The translations under genes and the position numbers were made by a program. Below are positions 1 through 7,474 of a DNA stretch of 64,000 nt, in pieces (the stretch's first letter is position 1; each line of letters begins with the position of its first letter). The DNA comes from Enterococcus larvae (GTDB lineage: Bacteria; Bacillota; Bacilli; Lactobacillales; Enterococcaceae). The stretch spans positions 1 to 64,000 of the forward strand of contig NZ_JAEDXU010000012.1 of assembly GCF_017830045.1 (NCBI RefSeq), written 5' to 3'. The notes below the pieces were generated by a model. That model did not search any database. It had not been told where the DNA came from and was given only the letters and a program-made list of their open reading frames with translations.

Positions 1-42
1 GGAAATTAGGGAAGCACATGGAGAGAAAGAGACGGAAAGAAG

Positions 43-98
43 AAAAAACAAGCCCGATTTTGATATTGATCATCAAAATCAGACTTGTTTTCTTTTTG
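43..98. terminator. Bidirectional terminator after nifJ
   Basis: A long interrupted stem pairs AAAACAAG (45-52) with CTTGTTTT (84-91), with an inner GATTTTGAT/ATCAAAATC stem. Both strands leave the stem into T-rich sequence. It lies 3' of nifJ and would end that operon's transcript. Confidence 0.7.
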
Positions 99-122
99 AG
101 AGTAGACTATTGTCCCACTCTC
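98..122 (+). repeat. Remnant of the intergenic repeat end
   Basis: GAGAGT (98-103) pairs with ACTCTC (117-122) around a loop with ATTGTCCC. It matches the closing hairpin of the full repeats at 16652, 31983, 42736 and 52588, but the rest of the element is missing. I take it as a solo or decayed end. Confidence 0.45.
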
Positions 123-165
123 ATTCAAAAGGTTGCATTGATTGACTTGCAGCAAACCCTTTTTT

Positions 166-3100
166 CTATTTCTTCAATAACTGTGTATAGCTTTCTGAGC
201 GTTCTTCCATGTCTTTAACGGTTTGATGAAGCATTTCTTCTACTTCCACTTCACTGTCCTTCACGTTATGCAACGCAGAGAAACGAACCTGATTGCGTAG
301 GAAGTCTTCCATTTTTGAGAAGTCTGCTTTTTTGAAGTCTACCCGCATTGGGTCTTTGCCTTTGTCTCTCAATCGAGGATCGTGGCGATAAAGCGGCCAA
401 TAGCCGGACTCTACAGCATCCTTTGATTCTTTGATAGATTGGCTCATACCGCCGCGCAGCCCATGATTGATACATGGTGTATAACCAATGATCAAGGATG
501 GTCCCGGATAGTTTTCCGCCTCAGTAATAGCTTTTAGTGCTTGTGCCGGATTAGCTTCAATTGAAATCGATGCAACATACACATCTCGATATGCCATGGC
601 CATCAAGCCCAAATCTTTTTTCTTGGTTTTCTTTCCTCCTGCTGCAAATTTTGCAATAGCAGAGGTTGGTGTTGCTTTGGACATTTGTCCACCAGTATTC
701 GCATACACTTCATTATCCATAACAAAGATATTAACATCTGCTCCGGTCGCAAGAACATGGTCGATTCCACTATAACCAATATCATAAGCCCAACCGTCAC
801 CGCCAAGAATCCACTGGCTCGGTTTAGCAAACATTTCTTCATGAGTCAAAATATCTTTGATTCGATCATCGTCATCTTCACGAAGAGCTTGTGCTAGTTT
901 TGCTGCCCGCTGCTGTGTTCCCTCGCCTTCAGTCGCATGATCCAGCCAGTCCTGCAGCTGTGCTTGTGTTGTCTCGGAACCATAGCCATTATCAACAGCC
1001 GTCTGTATCAAATTAGCCGCTCGCTTACGTTTCGTTTCGTTAGCGATATACATCCCCAAACCATATTCCGCATTATCTTCAAACAACGAGTTACTCCATG
1101 CTGGTCCTTTGCCTTCTGCATTTACAGTATAAGGTGTCGCCGGAGATGAAGCCCCCCAGATTGATGAACAACCAGTTGTATTGGCAATCATCATGCGGTC
1201 GCCATAAAGCTGAGTCAACAGCTTCACGTAAGGTGTCTCTCCACAACCTGCACAGGCACCTGAAAATTCAATCAACGGCTGCTCAAACTGTGATCCCTTA
1301 ACAGAGAATTTCTTGATAGGGTTGGCTTTTTGACGTAAGGTCATGGCAAAAGCCCAATTGATTGCCTGTTCCTTCTGCTCGTCATACGGCTTCAGAACCA
1401 GCGCTTTTTCTTTTGCCGGACACATTTCGACACATAAGCCGCAGCCTGTACAATCCTCTAGAGATACTTGGATTCGATATTCTAAATTATCCGGTCCCTT
1501 CATGGTTCGAGTAATAAAGCCATCCGGTACTTCTGCCATCTCTTCTTCATCAGCCAGAAACGGACGAATCGCAGCATGTGGACAAATAAAGGCACACTCA
1601 TTACACATCGTACAGTTTTCAGATATCCACTCAGGCACTTCTAATGCAATCCCGCGCTTTTCAAAGGCTGCTGTGCCCATCGCCATCTCACCGCCCAGCA
1701 TGCCGTTTTCAATTAAGTCATTGACTGAAAGCTGATTGCCTTCCTGACGATTGATCGGCTCAAGAATGTTGCGAACATATGCCGGCTTACTTGAAATATC
1801 CACAACTGGCGCAGAAAGCTCAAGTGCTTTCCATTCTTCTGGAATATCAACCTTCGTCAATGCCCCGAAAGTTTCATCGATTGCTTCCCAATTCCTCTCA
1901 ACGATCACCATTGATTTTTTACCGTAGGTTGCTTTTACTTCCTCTTTTAAAAGAGGCAGGAAGGTTTCACGATCCATGATATCTGTTACTTCAAAGAAAG
2001 CCGCTGACATGACCGTATTGATCCGTCGACCTAATCCAAGCCGCTGTGCGATCTCCATTGCATTGATGATATAAAATTCAATATTATGCTCTGCTAAATA
2101 ACGCTTCAAAGGTTTTGGTAAATGCGTTTTGACACGCTCAACATCCCATACTGTATTCAACAGGAAAGTCCCGCCATCCTTCAAACCTTTAACCAAATCA
2201 TACTTATGAAGGTAGGCCGCATTATGACAGCCGACAAAGTCCGGACATTCCACATTATAGGTAGAACGAATCGGATCGTCTCCAAAACGTAAGTGGGAAA
2301 CTGTCAGACCGCCGGATTTCTTCGAATCATAAGCAAAATACGCCTGCGCATATTTATCTGTATTATTCCCGATGATTTTGATTGCCTGTTTATTTGCTCC
2401 CACAGTACCATCTGAACCGAAGCCCCAGAATTTCGCTTGGAAGGTGGTATCCTTCGTCAAATCCAATATCTCTGTCATCGGCAGCGACAGATGTGTTACG
2501 TCATCAATGATACCGATGGTAAAGCGCAGCTTCAGCTCGTTTATCGGCAATACCAGATGGTCGTACACCGCTACTATTTGATCCGGTGTCACATCCTTCG
2601 AAGCAATCCCATAGCGACCACCGATAATGATTGGTCGATTTTCATGACGATATAGTACGCTTTGAACATCAAGCAGCAATGGTTCGCCATCAGAGCCCGG
2701 TTCCTTCGTCCGATCAAGAACCGCAACACGTTCAACGGTTTTCGGCAGCTTTTCCAACAGATTTTCAGCTGGAAATGGACGATACAAATGGACATCGATA
2801 TGTCCAACCTTACGTCCTTGGCTGTTCAGATAATCAACAGCCTGCTGGATCGTCGGTGAAGCGGAACCCATGGAAATGATGACTTCTGTCGCTTCCGGAT
2901 CACCATAATAATTCATCAAATCATAGTTCGTACCGCGTAATTCATTGATTTTCTGCATATACTTTTGTACGATTGCAGGCATTTCATCATAATACGCATT
3001 GACTGTTTCTCGCTGTTGGAAATGAATATCCGGGTTCTGTGCCGTCCCGGAAACAGTTGGATGATTGGGATTCATTCCCCGCTTACGGAAATTTTCGAGA

Positions 3101-3693
3101 GCCTCCCAATTTACCATCGCCTTCAGATCCTCATAATCCAGTGCTTCGATTTTCTGCAGCTCATGACTGGTACGGAAGCCGTCAAAGAAATTCATAAACG
3201 GCAAACTGCCTTCAATACTAGCCAAATGAGCAACAGCAGATAAGTCCATGACTTCCTGAACACTTGATTCTGCCAGCATACAAAAGCCTGTTTGCCTAGC
3301 TGCCATCACATCACTGTGGTCGCCAAAAATACTTAGCGCATTTGTAGAAACTGCTCTTGCTGCCACATGAAAGACCGTCGGCAAAAGCTCACCGGCAATT
3401 TTGAACATATTAGGAATCATCAAAAGCAGCCCTTGAGAAGCTGTATACGTCGTTGTCAAAACACCCGTCTTTAAGGAACCGTGAACCGTTCCCGCAGCGC
3501 CAGCCTCAGACTGCATTTCAATCAAGTTAACTGTTTCGCCAAAAATATTTTTCAAGCCGTTTTCTGCCCACTCGTCCACAACTTCTGCCATGGTTGAGCT
3601 TGGTGTGATTGGATAGATTCCAGCTACTTCTGTAAAAGCATAAGAGATATAAGCAGCAGCTGTATTGCCGTCCATTGTCTTCATTTTCTTCAT
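166..3693 (-). CDS. nifJ: Pyruvate:ferredoxin/flavodoxin oxidoreductase
   Basis: A 1175-residue single-chain PFOR, the full family length. It splits pyruvate with CoA into acetyl-CoA and CO2 and passes two electrons to flavodoxin or ferredoxin. The N-terminal TPP-pyrimidine domain is followed by the gamma domain, then a two-[4Fe-4S] ferredoxin domain (CTMCNECAFICP and CTGCGLCVEMCP, near residues 690-760). The proximal-cluster region (CAGCGETPY) and the TPP-binding GDGWAYDIG...NTGGQ segment follow. The start is supported by GAGGTGG 8 bases before ATG. It is the last gene of flavodoxin-nfnA-nfnB-nifJ, so the flavodoxin is its probable partner. An oxygen-sensitive enzyme of this kind implies anaerobic pyruvate metabolism. 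Confidence 0.96.
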   Translation of the reverse strand: MKKMKTMDGNTAAAYISYAFTEVAGIYPITPSSTMAEVVDEWAENGLKNIFGETVNLIEMQSEAGAAGTVHGSLKTGVLTTTYTASQGLLLMIPNMFKIAGELLPTVFHVAARAVSTNALSIFGDHSDVMAARQTGFCMLAESSVQEVMDLSAVAHLASIEGSLPFMNFFDGFRTSHELQKIEALDYEDLKAMVNWEALENFRKRGMNPNHPTVSGTAQNPDIHFQQRETVNAYYDEMPAIVQKYMQKINELRGTNYDLMNYYGDPEATEVIISMGSASPTIQQAVDYLNSQGRKVGHIDVHLYRPFPAENLLEKLPKTVERVAVLDRTKEPGSDGEPLLLDVQSVLYRHENRPIIIGGRYGIASKDVTPDQIVAVYDHLVLPINELKLRFTIGIIDDVTHLSLPMTEILDLTKDTTFQAKFWGFGSDGTVGANKQAIKIIGNNTDKYAQAYFAYDSKKSGGLTVSHLRFGDDPIRSTYNVECPDFVGCHNAAYLHKYDLVKGLKDGGTFLLNTVWDVERVKTHLPKPLKRYLAEHNIEFYIINAMEIAQRLGLGRRINTVMSAAFFEVTDIMDRETFLPLLKEEVKATYGKKSMVIVERNWEAIDETFGALTKVDIPEEWKALELSAPVVDISSKPAYVRNILEPINRQEGNQLSVNDLIENGMLGGEMAMGTAAFEKRGIALEVPEWISENCTMCNECAFICPHAAIRPFLADEEEMAEVPDGFITRTMKGPDNLEYRIQVSLEDCTGCGLCVEMCPAKEKALVLKPYDEQKEQAINWAFAMTLRQKANPIKKFSVKGSQFEQPLIEFSGACAGCGETPYVKLLTQLYGDRMMIANTTGCSSIWGASSPATPYTVNAEGKGPAWSNSLFEDNAEYGLGMYIANETKRKRAANLIQTAVDNGYGSETTQAQLQDWLDHATEGEGTQQRAAKLAQALREDDDDRIKDILTHEEMFAKPSQWILGGDGWAYDIGYSGIDHVLATGADVNIFVMDNEVYANTGGQMSKATPTSAIAKFAAGGKKTKKKDLGLMAMAYRDVYVASISIEANPAQALKAITEAENYPGPSLIIGYTPCINHGLRGGMSQSIKESKDAVESGYWPLYRHDPRLRDKGKDPMRVDFKKADFSKMEDFLRNQVRFSALHNVKDSEVEVEEMLHQTVKDMEERSESYTQLLKK

Positions 3694-3716
3694 TCTTTTA
3701 CCACCTCACTGATTAC

Positions 3717-5132
3717 TTAAACCGGCATTTCCTGTCGCACTTTTTGAATATATTGATCGATTTCTCTAGCTGCTATCTTTCCAGCTCCCATTGCCAAAAT
3801 CACGGTAGCCGCTCCGGTAACAATATCTCCTCCGGCAAAAACGCCTGGAATTGTTGTGGCAGCTGTTTCAGGGTCTGCCTCGACATACCCCCATTTATTT
3901 GTCCCAAGCTCTGGGAATGTATCTAACAATACTTTATTTGCCCCTTGTCCAATGGCTTCAATTGCTGTATCTGCTTCGATGATAAACTCACTATCAGGAA
4001 TCACTACAGGGCGTCTCCGACCGGATTCATCAGGCTCTCCCAGCTCCATTTTGACACATTTCACTGCTGTCAAAGTTCCTTTGTCATCACTGATATACTC
4101 AATAGGATTTGTCAGCCAATGATACTCGATGCCTTCTTCCACAGAATGATGATATTCTTCTATACGTGCCGGCAGTTCTTCCAACGAGCGTCGATAAATG
4201 ACTGATACATTGTCTGCGCCTAATCGTTTAGCCGAGCGTGCCGCATCCATTGCAACGTTACCGCCGCCGATCACCACAACATTTTTTGATCTTTGGACAG
4301 GCGTATCATACTTAGGAAATTCATAGCCATGCATCAAATTGATACGGGTCAAATACTCACTAGATGAATAAACACCATTTAAAGAGGTTCCCGGAATGCC
4401 CATAAAGTTTGGTGCACCAGCACCGACGGATAGGTAACACGCATCGAACTCCTCCATGATTTCCTCCATCGTGATCGTTTTACCAATCACAACATTCGTT
4501 TCAATGGTCACACCTTGAGCGACGATTCGTTCGATTTCTTTGTTCACGATTCGTTTTGGCAAACGAAATTCAGGAATCCCATAAGTCAACACACCACCGG
4601 GAGCATGCAGGGCTTCATAAATAATTACTTCATATCCCAGCTTTGCCAGATCACCGGCTGTAGTTAGACCAGAAGGACCTGAGCCGATAACCGCTACTCG
4701 TCCTTTATTGCCTGTAACTTCTTTGTACTCGATTGGCTGCTCTAATGCCCAATCAGCCACCAAACGTTCCAGTTTACCGATTGCGACTGGTTCAAATTTC
4801 TTCGAGCGCCCTAATCGACAAACCATTTCACACTGTTTTTCCTGTGGACATACGCGACCACAAATGGCAGGAAGGTTTGTATATTTGCTTAATACCTCAT
4901 GAGCCTTCGGCATGTCCCCATCCTCTATTGCTTTGATAAAACCAGGGATATCGATCATGACGGGACAATTCTCGATACAAGGAGCATTTTTACATTGAAG
5001 ACATCGACTGGCTTCCAACTGTCCTTCTTCCATGTTGTAGCCAAAAGCAACCTCATCAAAATTATGACAGCGAACAGCTGCCTCCTGTTCCCTCATCGGC
5101 GTTTGTGTATAACTTCTTTTCACTTTAGCCAT
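3717..5132 (-). CDS. NfnB/GltD-like NAD(P)H-dependent flavoprotein
   Basis: A 471-residue protein of the glutamate synthase small subunit family, which includes NfnB of the electron-bifurcating transhydrogenase. The N-terminal domain holds cysteines for two [4Fe-4S] clusters (CLQCKNAPCIENCP and CGRVCPQEKQCEMVC, residues 45-105). FAD- and NAD(P)-binding Rossmann motifs follow (GSGPSGL near 150, GGGNVAMD near 290), with a C-terminal GDIVTGAATV flavin motif. Its ATG overlaps the end of the NfnA-like gene by 8 bases, and no GltB large subunit is nearby. Pairing with an NfnA-like subunit argues for an Nfn-type complex rather than glutamate synthase. Bifurcation itself is inference. Confidence 0.85.
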   Translation of the reverse strand: MAKVKRSYTQTPMREQEAAVRCHNFDEVAFGYNMEEGQLEASRCLQCKNAPCIENCPVMIDIPGFIKAIEDGDMPKAHEVLSKYTNLPAICGRVCPQEKQCEMVCRLGRSKKFEPVAIGKLERLVADWALEQPIEYKEVTGNKGRVAVIGSGPSGLTTAGDLAKLGYEVIIYEALHAPGGVLTYGIPEFRLPKRIVNKEIERIVAQGVTIETNVVIGKTITMEEIMEEFDACYLSVGAGAPNFMGIPGTSLNGVYSSSEYLTRINLMHGYEFPKYDTPVQRSKNVVVIGGGNVAMDAARSAKRLGADNVSVIYRRSLEELPARIEEYHHSVEEGIEYHWLTNPIEYISDDKGTLTAVKCVKMELGEPDESGRRRPVVIPDSEFIIEADTAIEAIGQGANKVLLDTFPELGTNKWGYVEADPETAATTIPGVFAGGDIVTGAATVILAMGAGKIAAREIDQYIQKVRQEMPV

Positions 5133-5961
5133 TTTGCTTCACCTGCTCTTCATATCGTTCATTTGACTGGGTTTCTTCCCCGCGATACTGCTGCATTCGA
5201 TTGATAAATTCATCCCAGTCGACTTCTTCTCCAAGAAACTCCGGTCCATCCACACAAGCAAACTTGATCGTGTTTGAAATCGTCACTCGACAGCCGCCGC
5301 ACATTCCTGTTCCATCGATCATGATTGGATTCAAGGAAACATAAATCGGCACATTATACTTATCAGCTGTCATCGTCGCAAACTTCATCATGATACTTGG
5401 GCCAATTGCCCAAGTAAAAGCGATATCCTCCCGTTGAAAAACATCCTCCATTGCCTTTGTCACTAATCCTTTTTCTCCCAAAGAACCATCATCCGTCATC
5501 AGGATCAATTCATCGGAGTAGTCTGCACATTCATCACGTAATATGAGTAATTCTGAAGTCTTCGCTCCTAAAATCGTGAGAACACGATTGCCGGCTTCTT
5601 TCAATCCTTTAACAATTGGAAACAGTGCTGCAATCCCCACACCGCCGCCAACTAAAAGAACAGTACCGTAATTTTTGATTTCAGTTGGTTTTCCCAGCGG
5701 GCCTACTAAGTCGATCAACGCATCGCCTTCCATGACTGTGGCTAACTGAGCGGTTGATTTACCAATCACTTGAAAAATCAAACGCACCCAGCCCTTTTCT
5801 GCATCAGTATCTACGATTGTTAATGGAATACGTTCCCCAGCTTCATCAATTCGCAGAATGACGAACTGCCCTGGCTGTGCCTTTTTAGCAATACGAGGTG
5901 CATCCACCAGAATGTCAAATTCAGTAGGTGCTAGTTCTTTACGTTTTATTATTTTAAACAA
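5125..5961 (-). CDS. NfnA-like FAD/[2Fe-2S] reductase subunit
   Basis: A 278-residue member of the dihydroorotate dehydrogenase electron-transfer/ferredoxin-NADP reductase family. The FAD-binding barrel is followed by an NAD-binding domain (GGGVGIAALFP near residue 105) and a C-terminal [2Fe-2S] site. That site has DGTGMCGGC and a later ACVDGPEF: three cysteines plus a preceding aspartate, as in known NfnA proteins. The best start is TTG at 5961; AAGGA just after the flavodoxin stop and GTGAG near the start could serve as ribosome site. The 8-base overlap with the NfnB-like gene indicates coupled translation of a heterodimer. The likely role is electron exchange between NAD(H), NADP(H) and flavodoxin/ferredoxin. 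Confidence 0.85.
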   Translation of the reverse strand: MFKIIKRKELAPTEFDILVDAPRIAKKAQPGQFVILRIDEAGERIPLTIVDTDAEKGWVRLIFQVIGKSTAQLATVMEGDALIDLVGPLGKPTEIKNYGTVLLVGGGVGIAALFPIVKGLKEAGNRVLTILGAKTSELLILRDECADYSDELILMTDDGSLGEKGLVTKAMEDVFQREDIAFTWAIGPSIMMKFATMTADKYNVPIYVSLNPIMIDGTGMCGGCRVTISNTIKFACVDGPEFLGEEVDWDEFINRMQQYRGEETQSNERYEEQVKQNG

Positions 5962-5979
5962 AATTACTCACACGTCCTT

Positions 5980-6429
5980 CTACGCTTCAGCTGCTGCCAA
6001 GGCTTTTACAAAAGCTTTCAAAACCTCTTCGTCTTCATCATCTGCGTCATTTTCTATTTTTACCAATTCAGCGCCCTTTGTTGCACCTGTCTTCGCAAAT
6101 GCTTCGTCAAAATCAATCGCAGCCTGACAGAAATAATCCGGATAGATTTCACTGTCTCCACTGCCGACAACGCCAAATACTTTTCCTGATAAATCTTGCT
6201 CCGGCAGTTCTTCATAGAAGTCCTCCAGATCAAACGGTCGTTCACCATCACCATCTGTATAAGTTGCTAATACACAAATATCAGCATCCTCATAAGTATC
6301 CTCATCTGCATCATCCGCTTCGATGCGTTCTACGTCTATATCCAGCTCTTCAAAAGCTGCCTCTAAAATTTCAGAAATTCCCTCTGTGTTTCCTGTTGCA
6401 CTTGCGTACACGATCTTTGCTACTGTCAT
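5980..6429 (-). CDS. Flavodoxin
   Basis: A 149-residue short-chain flavodoxin. The FMN phosphate loop SATGNTEG lies at residues 10-17, and acidic stretches with TYTDGDGE (about 95-105) and VVGSGDSEIY match the other FMN loops. It is very acidic, as expected of an electron carrier that docks to PFOR. It is the first gene of the operon to nifJ, with AGAGGA about 10 bases before ATG. Its position suggests that it, rather than a ferredoxin, takes electrons from PFOR and feeds the Nfn-like pair. No ferredoxin gene was seen in this region. Confidence 0.93.
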   Translation of the reverse strand: MTVAKIVYASATGNTEGISEILEAAFEELDIDVERIEADDADEDTYEDADICVLATYTDGDGERPFDLEDFYEELPEQDLSGKVFGVVGSGDSEIYPDYFCQAAIDFDEAFAKTGATKGAELVKIENDADDEDEEVLKAFVKALAAAEA

Positions 6430-6471
6430 AAAATGGTCATCCTCTCTTTTTTTTAAATGGTTTATTTTAAT

Positions 6472-6499
6472 AGAGCTACTATGTTGATAGTAAAGCTCT
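6472..6499. promoter_or_regulatory. Inverted repeat at flavodoxin promoter
   Basis: AGAGCT-ACTAT (6472-6482) faces ATAGT-AA-AGCTCT (6487-6499) across GTTG, a near-perfect palindrome with a two-base bulge. It lies about 45 bases before the flavodoxin start over the candidate promoter. It could be an operator or a 5' UTR hairpin. Confidence 0.4.
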
Positions 6500-6688
6500 T
6501 ATCCTACAAAAATTAAATGGATCAATTGGGACACACGCTATAGTAGAATGAACCTTTGTACACTTATTATGGCCGTTCCCAACAAATAAATACCCGTTTT
6601 ATCTGTTACTTTCAACTCAACGATCCGAAGTAAAAACTTCTTCTCTTACACAGACTGTAAAATTATTCTTAAACAGAAAGAGCAAATC

Positions 6689-6697
6689 TGTTACAAT
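6689..6697 (+). promoter_or_regulatory. Extended -10 promoter for ECF leader
   Basis: TGTTACAAT gives TG-n-TACAAT, an extended -10. The -35 match (TTAAAC at 6669) is poor. Transcription would begin near 6704, giving a 5' UTR of about 130-150 bases. Confidence 0.45.
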
Positions 6698-6712
6698 GAC
6701 CTTGTAAAGATT

Positions 6713-6778
6713 TTGTTGAGAAGCATGAGCTTCTTCATCTGGAAAGGTCATTGTTGAATAGGCTTTTGTCCTCAACAG
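6713..6778 (+). ncRNA. Structured leader upstream of ECF gene (unassigned)
   Basis: TGTTGAG (6714-6720) pairs with CTCAACA (6771-6777), closing a region that also holds AAGC/GCTT (6721-6732) and a possible AAAG/CTTT stem. A closed multi-branch fold just after a promoter and before a transporter gene resembles a riboswitch layout. I could not match it to a known class. Confidence 0.3.
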
Positions 6779-6817
6779 CACGCTCTAAATTTGATGAAGG
6801 GAAGTGAATAGGCGTTA

Positions 6818-6835
6818 TTGTGATTTTTATCACAA
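6818..6835 (+). promoter_or_regulatory. Rex-type operator before ECF gene
   Basis: TTGTGATTTTTATCACAA fits TTGTGA-N6-TCACAA, the Rex operator pattern, and extends to 8-base arms (6817-6836). The CRP family site TGTGA-N6-TCACA is an alternative reading. It lies about 115 bases after the predicted transcription start and abuts the possible TTG start, so a block to elongation or a nearer promoter is implied. Confidence 0.65.
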
Positions 6836-7393
6836 TTGAATAAATCGCCGCTGATTATGAACAGAAAAGCTTTATGGATCACTCAAACTGCTGTACTTCT
6901 TGCCCTATTGATTGCTGTACAGGCCGTTACTTCCGGCTTTGGCAGCACCTTACTGACCGGCTCACTTGTTAATTTCATTTTGATTGTAAGCGTTGTCACC
7001 GTTGGATTACCTAGCGGATTGACCATTGCTCTGCTTTCTCCGTTTTTTGCTTTTATGTTTGGTATTGGACCAAAATTCTGGCAAATCATCCTCTGTGTCG
7101 CTATTGGAAACGCCACTCTAGTCATTCTCTGGCACTTATTCAAACATATTTCAAAGAACCAACTTGTTGTCTTCACTGTTTCCACTATCGTAGCTGCAGC
7201 TGCTAAATTTTTAGTCCTTTACGGCTTGGTTGTGAAGTTGGTCGTGCCTATTGTTTTAGGTATACCAGAGCCTAATGCCAGCGTTGTATCAGCAGCATTT
7301 TCATTTCCACAGCTATTTACCGCGTTGATCGGCGGCGTTTTGGCAGCAGTGATTCTTCCGCTACTGACAAAAGCATTACCGCAAGAAAGTTAA
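6836..7393 (+). CDS. ECF transporter S-component-like membrane protein
   Basis: A hydrophobic protein of up to 185 residues with about five or six membrane helices. Size and style fit the substrate-binding S component of energy-coupling factor vitamin/cofactor importers; the ATPase and T subunits are not in the window. The start is unclear: TTG at 6836 overlaps the Rex-type palindrome, ATG at 6857 (MNRKALW) is the natural N-terminus, and neither has a good ribosome site. It is divergent from the flavodoxin-nifJ operon and faces the hydrogenase operon. A cofactor for anaerobic redox enzymes is a reasonable guess at substrate, but nothing in the sequence fixes it. Confidence 0.75.
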   Translation: MNKSPLIMNRKALWITQTAVLLALLIAVQAVTSGFGSTLLTGSLVNFILIVSVVTVGLPSGLTIALLSPFFAFMFGIGPKFWQIILCVAIGNATLVILWHLFKHISKNQLVVFTVSTIVAAAAKFLVLYGLVVKLVVPIVLGIPEPNASVVSAAFSFPQLFTALIGGVLAAVILPLLTKALPQES

Positions 7394-7407
7394 TATTTCA
7401 TAAACGA

Positions 7408-7452
7408 CATGAGATGATTGTCTTTCCAGATGATCACCTCATGCCTTTTTTA
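7408..7452 (+). terminator. Terminator of ECF gene
   Basis: CATGAGATGAT pairs with ATCACCTCATG and is followed by CCTTTTTTA on the plus strand, shortly after the ECF stop and before the 3' end of hydA. Confidence 0.75.
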
Positions 7453-7474
7453 TTGTACATTCGTTCTAAGCTAG

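Larger units (their letters stand above)
6430..6835. other. Intergenic control region between flavodoxin and ECF gene
   Basis: About 400 bases between divergent genes. It holds an inverted repeat near the flavodoxin start (6472-6499), an extended -10 promoter for the plus strand (6689-6697), a folded leader (6713-6778) and a Rex-type palindrome (6818-6835), each listed separately. On the minus strand TTTACT and TATTAA 16 bases apart, overlapping the inverted repeat, are the best but weak candidate for the flavodoxin promoter. Confidence 0.6.

Noticed and set aside
18-218. Plus-strand frame of 66 codons at the left edge
   Set aside because: It covers a terminator and repeat remnant and runs into the nifJ 3' end; no ribosome site.
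1343-1735. 130-codon frame opposite nifJ
   Set aside because: Antisense to the ferredoxin domain of a strong gene; open because of codon bias.
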